From Physocladia obscura (lineage: Eukaryota; Chytridiomycota; Chytridiomycetes; Chytridiales; Chytriomycetaceae), in NCBI GenBank assembly GCA_027596945.1, contig JADGJH010001191.1:1-11422 (forward strand): DNA of 11,422 nt, written 5' to 3'. Each line of letters opens with the position of its first letter. The first letter of the stretch is position 1. The notes beneath the pieces were generated by a model. It did no database searches and had not been told where the DNA came from. It saw nothing but the letters and a program-made list of their open reading frames with translations. This document shows, piece after piece, positions 1 through 8,900 of this stretch. The position numbers and the translations under genes are program-made.

Positions 1-159
1 TAAATAAATAAACCAAAATGAACAAACAAAAATAAATAAAAAACAACTCCAATTGATTGAAAAGTTCCGATTTACTTTGCACGAACTTGAAATTCGAATA
101 TTGCCGTAAAGCCGAATTGGACGGAGCAAAAAACTTGTTAATTGTTTTTCGAATTTCAG
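1..159 (+). other. Intron or upstream flank of gene 1
   Basis: This stretch is AT-rich, with runs of taaa/aaaa at the start. One reading frame is open from 57 and joins the gene 1 exon, but it has no ATG and is closed by TGA at 54-56. The only ATG in the first 60 bases, at 18, gives five codons and a stop. A T-rich tract ending in gaatttcag at 151-159 makes a good splice acceptor. I therefore read these bases as the end of an intron or 5' flank, with the true start of gene 1 lying upstream of the window. No promoter motif is convincing. Confidence 0.5.
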
Positions 160-2844
160 ATTACAAATCGACAATATTTGGAAAACAAATACTCAGAAAA
201 TTTCAGTCATTAGATTCCTATCACGGCGACAAAAAATCTTTCTCGAAACAACTCCAGGCCTCAGAGTCGTCGTCGTCCAGCACCCAAATTAAAAAACTGG
301 CCATTATTCCAGTTGTTGGGGAGGTTTCTGCTATTACAAAAAAAGAAGAAAGAGGCTCTGATTCTACTACTGCGGATGCTACGGCAAAACCGTCTTCATC
401 AGTATTATCAAGGCGAAAATTAGTGCCAAGTAATACAGTACGTGTTGTGGGAGCTGGTATCGGGTATCATGAACAGAAGTCTAAAGAAATCGTGGAAACT
501 GTGAAGGAACGGTGTGAGGGAATTGTTGATTTTGTTTTAACTGCCTCCGCGATACATATTAAGTTTAATTCACCTGAATCTGCAAAAATTGCTAGGTAAT
601 TGAACTCGTTTTATAAATTTTTTTAATGATTTATTTATTTTTGGTATTTACAGTGATCGAATTGTGTCCGAGTTGGGTTTTACCACAGAATACACTTCGG
701 ACTTTCAAAATATCAAAAAATTGGCTAACGCAAAGGGACTGCGAAAGGTGAAATCAGTGCTCGAATCATTAACTGGATCGCAAGCTTCTGAACAAGACGG
801 ATCCTCGAAACAATCTGTATCGGAGACTCAAAGCAATAAAATTGAGGATGGTTCTCTGAATTCGATTTCACAAGAAAGTGGCGGGAAATTTCTTGAACGG
901 AACGGACAATCGGAGGGTAATAGCAACAATGCAGGTGGACAAAGTTCTAATCGATATGAATCGCGCCGGAATTATCAATCGGATTACCAACAAGCGCCAC
1001 CATCATCTTTCCGAGCAGGAAATGGAAGACTGCCGAATTTTGATTCGCTTCTGCGCCAACAACAACAAGTTCGCCGTCCTTTATCTACAGGAGGCAATTT
1101 TCCAAACAACAATCGCTTTTCTTCGTATTGCGGCAACAGCGGTGGTGGTGGCAGACCGCAAAGCTGGAACAATGGGCCACCGTCCGTGTTTGTCCCAATC
1201 AAAGAGTGGCATGAATTGCCACCCGAGTACGGCACAATTCCAAAAAAAAAACCAGCTCGCAAGAATTACGCGACTCGTGGAGGTGTTTTAGAAGGCGGGC
1301 CGAGTGATGACGATGCGGACGATCAAAACTACAATGAAAAAGAGGAGCCGTCGGAGCGCGGCGATGGTAGCGGTGCTGGTGGCGGTTATGGTGTTAATGG
1401 TGGCGGTGGGGGTCGCGGATATTATGATAATCGGCGGTTGTCTAGCTCTGGCTCTAATTTTGGAAATAAAGCGCATGATGCTGGTCAGCAGCAGCAAAGA
1501 CATCGCTTACCGAGTACTGGGGCGCCAGTAACTGAAAGGGGCGCTTCTCCAGAGAAAAAACAAGCGCCGAACAAAGACGCGAAATCTTCGTCGGTTGAGC
1601 GTCCGGAGAATGAATTGAAGGTGGACGAGAAGGGACAAGAGTTTCCAAAAAATAAGCAGAAACCAATTGAACAAAAGCTTGGTGCGCGTTCATCGAAAAG
1701 TGAATTGGAAAAGCAAGAAAAGAGTCAGCAACAAGTCCAAAGCTCAACTATTTCTGGAGTTGAACTTCCAGATGATGAATGGGCCGTTCAAGAGCCACGG
1801 CAGCAGCAACGACCAGTTGAACAAAAGCCAAACGCGCGTTCGTCGAAAAGTGAATTGGGAAAGCAAGAACAAAAAACTCAAAAGCAGCCTGTCCAAAACT
1901 CAACTGTTCCTGGAGTGGAGCTTCCGAATGATGAATGGAGTGTTTCTGATGTGCCGCGGCGAAATGAAGCGCAGCAAAAAGAACAACAAAAACACCCACA
2001 AAAGTCTGGTCGAAACGGGACGGCGCCATCAGGAAATCTACCGAAAAATGAGCGAGAAGATTCGCATTCGAATACTCAACAAGTGTCTACAAACCACCCT
2101 CAAAAGCAATATTATCAAAATTCACGAGGAGAAAACGGCCATGTTTCATCTCGAAATAATGGCAGGGGTCGAAGTGATGGGAATGGTTGGAATAATGGTG
2201 GATCGCAGCAACATCCCCAATTTCAACAGCGTCGCGACAATGATGGATCATTTCGAGGCAACGCACAACCGACACCGCGATTTGAAAACAAACCTACTGC
2301 CGCTGTGCGAATGGATCATTATTCGAAAGTGGCAACTTTGGGACCACTGGTGGTAAATAACAATGATTCTGGTCGGACAAATGCCCCATCTGACAAGGCC
2401 CAAAGTCAGAATCAAAGTCAACCACAGAATAAGCAGCAAAAGAAGATAATTGTGCTGCCAGCAGTTGATTTACCGGATGACGAATGGGGCTCAACCAAAA
2501 ATGTTCCTGATGCTGTTGTTGAACCATCACATCAAGAGCAGCAACAAAATTATCAACAACATCAACAACATAATCATCAACACCATCAAAATCGCCAACG
2601 ATATAGCAGTAGTGAAAATGAAAGCAGCTATGACCCCAATCAAAATAAAAGAGAACGAACGTATTCTGGCGGACGTGGAGGAAGGAGTTATAATCAAAAC
2701 GATCATCAGCAGGGAACACAACGGCAGTACCAGCGGAATCCTAACAATCAGAACTCTGTGCAAGATAGTGGTGTGAATAATGAACGGGGGAACACTATGA
2801 AGATGCCGCAGAATGAATTTAATGGAGGTTATTCACGAAATTAA
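160..2844 (+). CDS. Unrecognised RRM-like, Q/N/G-rich disordered protein, 5'-partial
   Basis: Two exons are visible: about 160-595 and 654-2844. The intron at 596-653 (gtaatt...ttacag) joins K-I-A to S-D-R-I in frame, and TAA is at 2842-2844. About 875 residues lie in the window. No in-frame ATG exists in the first exon, so the N-terminus is missing. Residues from roughly 430 to 760 alternate strand, helix, two strands and helix (TVRVVGAG, SKEIVETVKERC, DFVLTASAIHIKF, ESAKIASDRIVSEL), which resembles an RRM or ferredoxin-like fold; this is inference. After about 770 the protein is low-complexity: S/Q/N-rich, a glycine/RGG patch near 1375-1440, a conserved-looking segment FVPIKEWHELPPEYG near 1189, three LP[DN]DEW motifs and a Q/H run near 2539-2600. 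The architecture resembles RNA-granule proteins. I cannot name the family. The next gene starts 58 bases downstream on the same strand. Confidence 0.8.
596..653 (+). other. Gene 1 intron
   Basis: This 58-base intron runs from gtaatt to ttacag and splits a serine codon (AG|T). Without removal, the frame stops at the TAA that overlaps the donor. With removal, the frame continues for 730 codons. A T-rich stretch (ttttttaatgatttatttattttt) precedes the acceptor. Confidence 0.9.
1756..1782 (+). other. LPDDEW motif, copy 1
   Basis: Encodes GVELPDDEW in gene 1. It lies in a disordered region and is repeated at 1912-1938 and 2461-2487. The pattern of hydrophobic residues, a proline, an acidic cluster and a tryptophan suggests a short linear binding motif; the partner is unknown. 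Confidence 0.7.
1912..1938 (+). other. LPNDEW motif, copy 2
   Basis: Encodes GVELPNDEW in gene 1. It is the end of the second tandem unit and differs from copy 1 by one D-to-N change. Confidence 0.7.
2461..2487 (+). other. LPDDEW motif, copy 3
   Basis: Encodes AVDLPDDEW in gene 1. It sits about 520 bases beyond the tandem pair in otherwise different Q-rich sequence. The surroundings have diverged while the motif core has been kept, which argues that the motif is selected. Confidence 0.7.
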
Positions 2845-2902
2845 AAGTTGTTTTTTGTTGAGAAAAATAAATATTTTTTTTGTAAATAAGAAACAAATAA
2901 TC
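2845..2902 (+). promoter_or_regulatory. Very short intergenic region with possible trans-splice acceptor
   Basis: Only 58 bases separate the gene 1 stop codon from the proposed ATG of gene 2. The interval holds an AATAAA signal, then a run of eight T (2874-2881) and gtaaataag ending in AG at 2889-2890, thirteen bases before the ATG. A T-run followed by AG can serve as an acceptor for a spliced leader. No TATA box or other promoter element is apparent. The reading as an operon junction is an inference from spacing. Confidence 0.4.
2866..2871 (+). terminator. Polyadenylation signal of gene 1 (AATAAA)
   Basis: A canonical AATAAA lies 22 bases after the gene 1 stop codon and is followed at once by a T-rich tract. 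Cleavage would be expected within about 10-25 bases, at or just before the start codon of the next gene. The 3' UTR would therefore be only about 40 bases long. Confidence 0.7.
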
Positions 2903-2998
2903 ATGACACAGCTGACCGTGGCGCGATTGACGGCGAGTCAAACAGTTGGAGCGCGCGTGACGGGCCGTAGCTGCGTAGCGGTATCCGGGACGGTCGCG
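2903..2998 (+). other. Putative first coding exon of gene 2, CpG-rich
   Basis: This exon has 32 codons, rich in T, V, A, S and R, from an ATG with A at -3. The donor at 2999 (gtaggt) leads to the acceptor gtag at 3094-3097 in phase 0. The peptide does not resemble the start of known DMXL proteins. The DNA is GC- and CpG-rich, unlike the rest of the gene. It is the only in-phase source of a start codon that I can find, but it could instead be a leader region with the true start elsewhere. Confidence 0.45.
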
Positions 2999-5900
2999 GT
3001 AGGTTCTGACATCACGAAGCAGATAAATAATAATATATATAAAACAACTGATTTCACATTGAACATTATTTTGCCATAAACAAATAACAAAACGTAGTTG
3101 CTTACCGATGGTCGATGTGCGGCAGTAATTCCGTTAGGAGCAACTACCCATTCGCATTCGCATTTGAATTCTCAATCGATTGACGAACCGCGAAGTTCCG
3201 ATGCAGCTGATATCAGTGCTGTAGGTCTGGTGCATACCACCGCAACAGGACGCATACTTGTGAGAAAAGCGCGGCGCGTTATTTATTTTTTGCTTTGTTT
3301 CGTGTTTTTTTGGTTCACGAGTGCATTTTCTGATTCTTTGTTTTTAGGCCGCTGTGGCTCGTGGACGCGATGTGCGCGTTTATTGTACCGACGCAAAATC
3401 GACACCGGAAAATCAAAATTCTGGCACATCTGTATGGCTCCCTGTTACCTCTCTGCAACATTCTGGGGATGTTACTTGCATTGACTGGTCACCAAACGGT
3501 CAGATATTTTTGCTATTTATGTGTGTGACGCGCTTTTATTTAATTTTTTTACAGGTCGTATGCTGCTCGCAACTGGCGATTTTTTTAGCCTCTGGGCTGT
3601 CAAATCAGAGAATCTTGGATCGCCAACACAACTTTCTGAGTCATCGAATACGAGTTTTGAGCTTCTATGGTCTATTCCGTGCGTGAATTTGAATATTTTT
3701 TTTCTTTTCGAAGTTAATTTTTTTGGTTTTCTTTGTAGCGCCCCCTCACCTGTTTCAAAGGCAAAGTTTTCACCAGATGGCTCTCTTTTTGCTTCAATCG
3801 GTTTAAACGATCGCTTTGTGAAAATTTGGCATCAATCTCCTACAATCGATTCGAATATTGGTAATTTTTTTGGGGCCAATTTTCAATTATCTCAAATTTG
3901 ATGAATTTCGCGCAGCTTCATCACATCGCAAGCTTGCTTTTGATTTTTCATATTTACCGCATCCGAGACCTGTTAATAATTTTGAATGGAGGCATCCTGG
4001 ACAGAAGATGTATGTTTTATTCTAACTAAAATCAAATTCTAGCAAATGACATCAACCAAAAAAATGTACTTACGCACAATCCGCCCGAATTCAGTTCATC
4101 AAATCAATTATCATCAATTTTACCCATCAATGCATTATTAACCGTATCGAATGATTCAATCGCGAGAATATGGTGCCAGACAAGTAACCAACTGCAAAGT
4201 CACGTCGAAAGTCACTTTTCATCAGATGGAACAAATATATCTACTGCCGAAATGGGAAGTAGTAGCAATATCGCCTCGAGTGCCGCGATTATCGAAAATA
4301 TTCCAACGAGCAGTTTGAATTCAAAAGAAATCAAACAACATTATCAAAACGTCTTATTTGAACTACGCGCATCTATTTTACCCGACCTTACAGGTAATGG
4401 CGGTATCAGTACGACAAGCATACATTGGATTCAAGGAGATGCCATGGCCCAAGCAATTGAATCGACGTTGGTTCACGAAAATGCTCGAAATTCAAAAAGT
4501 GGATTTGATGGAAAGAAAAAGTCAAATTCGAAAAGTCCCGCCGCTGCTCGAGCAATAAAAGACTATCCAGATATGCTTTTTGCTGTGGGAGAAACTGGAA
4601 GTGTTGTCGTTTGGGGAGTTCAGGTTTGGTGTAATTATTTTGTTGTTCTTTTGTGTTGGCTTATGTTAAAGTCTTTCAGGGGCTCGATGGTAATCCTCAA
4701 CGCGTACCAAAAGTTGTTGTAGTGCTAAAGACAGAAAATGGTGTTCTGTCTGGAGATTTCGAAGCTTTTTTGGGAGACACGCATGTGTTTTATAATCCAT
4801 CTGTTGTTTCAAACTCAGGTCAGAGTTTTAATTTTATTTCATTTCATTGAAATATTAAAACTTCACTTGCTTAGCAATTTATTTTCCTCCTCAAATTTCC
4901 ATATTGGCGCACAGCTACATATCTGGACTTCTAAACTCGTACACTATGAATTTGGACGAATTTTTTGGATCCACATGGTCAAATCCTTATTTACGCCTTG
5001 AGCATTCATGGTGTGGCCATACTGAGCCTATTATCAGATTTAGCAGACACCCAAATAGTTCAATATTCGCAAGCATTTCGATCAATTCAGATATTAATAT
5101 TTACCGAATGTCTGTCCCTCAAGTTAGTTGAGTTGTATTATATTTGCAGCAATTTTATCTTACTTTTTTTTTCAATTTAAGGATGCCATTCGCGTTACTG
5201 ATGGACTAGACTTAATCGCACATTATAATTTCGAAACAGAAATATCGACAGAGCTTCTTGTCGAATGGATTCCGAATAGTAATTTAGCTATTGTTAGCAA
5301 TGGAAGAAGCGTGTCTGTCTACGAAATTTTATCCTCCAATGTAAAGCGTATTGCATCTCTTCAAGGTCCAACTGCAATGAGTCCTATAACATTTTTAAGT
5401 ATTTTACATGATGACTATCTGGAGTGTCCTCCCGGAAATATCTCGCACTTGGTTTTGGCCGTATGTGCACAAGAAAGAAAAAGCTATTTATGGCAGGTCG
5501 TTTGTCAAGGTATGTTTGCCATCCTTAGATCACATTATTCAATGCTAAACTTGCAAACAGATTTCCAATTTTTTTCGAACAAGCTATTATTAGACACGAC
5601 TTTTTCTGGAATTGATTCTTCAATAACGAATATCGTTGCAACAAATTCGCTTGTGGCTGTATTTTCACCTCACACGTCCCTTGGAACTCACTCATTTTTG
5701 ACAGCTGAGAAATCTGGGATATGTAAATTATGGGGAATTGAATGTGAAACACAACATATTTGGAAAATATTTCAAGCTGGAGAGTTTGATATTGGTGGTG
5801 GGAATATTCCCGAAATTATTTCGATGAAAGCAGACATGTTTGGCAGTCTTGTCATCGGTTTGTGTCGTACTGTAAAATTTATATTTCTACTAATTAGATC

Positions 5901-8900
5901 TCAATAGCACAAAATATTGATAGCGCACATTGGGAAGTCAGTGTTTGGCAAGATCAAATTAACAGCGTTAAATTTTCCAAAGTTTGGTCGAAAACTTGGA
6001 CGTGAGTAAAATTGCATTGTTCGGCCAAGTTATTGAAACGTTATTACCAGATCTGAAGTAGTCATGATTGATGTCACCATGTCTTCTGATGGACAGACGC
6101 TCATAGCTGTTGCCACAAAATCAGGAGTCGACGTTTTTTGCCAGGACCGTTTAGAAATTTTCAATGGCCCTATTGAATGGATCCAAGTGGCAGAAATGAC
6201 GATTCCTTGGTGAATTCATTTTTCAAAAGATTATTATTTTATTAAAAATTCAAAATTATAAGGGAAGATTCAGTTCACCAAATCGCATGGCTTGAAAATG
6301 GATCTCTTGCCATGGCGCTAAGTTCGAAACTGGTCATATTCAGTAAATGGAAAGACGCGACAACGAGAACTCCATATGAAGGGTCGCGTCCAACAAGTCT
6401 TCAATCGATTGTGGCCAAAGTGAACGGAAGACTGCCAGATTATCATCCAAATTTGCTTCAACATTATCTAATCTGGGGAAAGTATGACTTTATTAAGTTT
6501 GTCTTTTCCCTCGTGCATAAATTTGTCAAGTTGATGCATGAAGTTGGAGCTGGTGGGCTTGGGAACGCCGAAGGAAACACTGGTGTTGTGGGACGAAAAG
6601 TTTCTGACATACCGTCTGCTTTTTGGAAATTTTTTGAGGTTGAACATTCTGAGCACATTCAAGAAGCAAATTATGATGCACTGTTTTTAGAAGGAAATGA
6701 ATTTAGCGAGTGAGTTCATTTGCTTTATTCGTATCGCTTTTTTTTTTTTTTTGGGATTAAAAGTCAATTCAGAGATAAAAATATCGGAAGCTTCTCTCAA
6801 ACTCATTTGGACTATTTAATTCAACTTGGAGATAATCTAAAGTTGCCTCGTCTAAATTCATCGGATCAAGCAAAACTTTTGGCAATGATGGGATCATTTG
6901 TACAAGTCCAACAGCACAAGCGATCTGTTGATGAAAATGGAAGTAGATTTGTTTTTTTCGCAAAATTGTTCATTGCAACCAAAGTTGCCAACGAAGCAGA
7001 AGTTTTGGGATCTCGAGATATTGCATGGGCTTTTTACTCCGATTCTCAGGTCTCTTACATCGATATTATTTATAATCTAATGGATCAATTAGGATTACTT
7101 AGTTGATTTTCTGCTTCAATGTTTTAACGGAAACCCACTTTGGAAAGATGTGCGATCTCTAGGAATGGGATTCTGGCTCAAAAATCCTGAGTCATTGGTT
7201 AGTTTGTAGGGTTTTTTGGTTTTTTTTTTTTTTTTTTACATTTAAAAACAAATTGAATTAAAATTTAAACCCACGGCAAATTTAAACTTTTGCAAAAAAC
7301 CAAAACATGGAAAAAAAAGTAAAAAAAAATGTCGATTGTGCGCTTTTTTACCTTTGTCTCAAAAAAAAGAATGTTTTGCTTGGCTTGTGGAAATTGGCTT
7401 CTTTGCACCCCGAACAAGGCGCTATGCTTAAATTTCTTGCTAACGATTTTACTGAAGAAAGGTGGCGAAAGGCAGCAGTCAAAAATGCCTTTGCGTTACT
7501 TGGAAAGCAACGATACGGTTTGTTTGTTTTGTTCCTATGTTTTTTTTGTCCTTTGACACAAATTTGTCTTCAAATTTTGCAGAATATGCTGTCGCTTTTT
7601 TTCTTCTTGCAGAGAGACTGAAAGATGCGGTGAATGTATGCTTGAAGCATCTCAAAGATCTACAATTAGCGATTGTGCTATGTAGGCTCTACGAAGGCGA
7701 AAACAGCCCAGTTTTGGCCGAAACTTTGAAATCAAATGTATTACCTGATGCGTTTTTAAACGGAGATCGGTATTTGATTAGCATGTGTTTCACTCTCTTG
7801 AAACAAAAAGAGATGGCATTAAACGCAATTATGGTAATTATTTTTCCTTTGCTCTTTATATAAACGAGAATCAACATAGATGCCGATATCCACTCTTTCA
7901 AATACTCCAGAATGCGAGATATCCAATGACATTATTGATCCACCACTTCTTGTTTTGCATGATTATCTTCAAAAAAGCTATAAACCTCTGCGAATCCAAT
8001 CAAAAGTTTCAGCAAAATCTTTCTTTCAATCCATGATAGCAAGCTCTGTCATATACGAAAATATGGGTTGTCCAGGTCTTGCTCTGGATATGTTGGCGAA
8101 AGCAAATAGTTTAACTAAGCAGGCTGTTGCAGAAGGTATACTCTCAGAAATCAACAAAGTTCCTTCAAAGAAAATATCGGAAAATACTGAGACATTTGAT
8201 TGGGGATCACCTGTTACTACTCAAAGCCAGAAGGCTGCACCTACTTTGATTGATTGGAGTATTCCAGTTAGCCAGCAACCAGCAGCTCCAGCTGTTATCG
8301 ATTGGAGTACACCGATAAGCCAACAGCAAAGCTCTACAACTGGAATGGATTGGGGTGCTCCTGTTAGTCCCCAAAATTCCGGAATTCCAACAATCAACAA
8401 CGCATTTGATTGGGGTGCTCCAATTTCGTCATCGAAGAATACAGAAATTTTAGATTGGAGCATTTCCGAGCCGAAAAAAGTTGTTGATCCACTCGATGAA
8501 TATGAGGCTTTTAAGGCATCCATGAAGAAGCCCGATGACGAAGAAGATGATTTAGATAAAGAAATGAGAGAGCTGGAGCGACAATTGAACGGAGAGCCTC
8601 AAAGTAAATCCGCAGTGACAATTGAAGATTCTCAGAAGGATTCAATTGCAGAAATTGACTTGAGTGAGACACAGAAAAATGCAATCGTAAAAATTCAAAC
8701 GCGTATCAAATATCAAGAATGGAAGATGGCAATACGAATGATACATTCGCTTTACAAGTCAATGGCAGTTGTATCACTGAATATGGATATCCTATCATCC
8801 GAACTAGTTTTCAAAGATTATTTCAAGCTTACGCATACAGGTGTTCAAAAACTTACTGAAAGAGTTCAGATGCCTAGCCAAGTAATGGACGAAGTTTTGA

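Larger units (their letters stand above)
1657..1944 (+). repeat. Tandem in-frame duplication in gene 1
   Basis: Two adjacent units, about 1657-1788 and 1807-1944, code for closely similar peptides of about 44-46 residues. Both contain EQK, then ARSSKSEL, KQE, a Q-rich spacer, ST, and then GVELP[DN]DEW. The offset is 150 bases at the front and 156 at the back, so small in-frame indels have accumulated. DNA identity is still clear (for example the shared stretches around tcgaaaagtgaattgg), which points to a fairly recent internal duplication. Confidence 0.85.
6263..7833 (+). other. Rav1p C-terminal helical domain of gene 2
   Basis: Exons 14-18 (about residues 849-1276) encode the best-conserved part of the family. 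The run begins with HQIAWLENGSLAMAL and continues through LPDYHPNLLQHYLIWGK, DLAWAFHS-like DIAWAFYSDSQ, GMGFWLKNPESL, CALFYLCLKKKNVL, ANDFTEERWRKAAVKNAFALL and YAVAFFLLAERLKDAVNVC to LQLAIVLCRLYEG. These are alpha-solenoid helices that in yeast Rav1 contact partner subunits. The stretch normally found between the WLKNP and ALFYL motifs appears shortened here, at the junction of exons 16 and 17. Confidence 0.88.

Noticed and set aside
984..2763. Several antisense and alternate-frame open frames across gene 1.
   Set aside because: They mirror the low-complexity Q/N/G-rich coding strand, are compositionally odd, and none shows a domain or splice context.
2813..3079. Gene 2 frame is open upstream to an ATG at 2813, overlapping the end of gene 1.
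   Set aside because: The overlap falls inside the gene 1 coding end and upstream of its poly(A) signal. The ATG at 2903 is simpler, and nothing in the extra residues suggests coding. It cannot be fully excluded.
2700..3100. Genes 1 and 2 as one fused gene joined by an intron.
   Set aside because: Donors near the end of gene 1 that I checked are in phase 1, while the acceptor at 3097 needs phase 0. A clear stop and AATAAA lie between.
5525..5752. Antisense open frame over gene 2 exons.
   Set aside because: It crosses an intron and conserved WD coding sequence on the other strand, with no recognisable product.
6464..6963. Antisense open frames opposite the Rav1 core.
   Set aside because: They are shadows of the conserved coding exons, and the sense strand explains the sequence fully.
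7198..7319. Use of the consensus-like donor gttagt at 7198 for the long intron.
   Set aside because: With the acceptor at 7319 it shifts the frame away from the conserved CALFYL segment. It would be right only if a homopolymer count is wrong.
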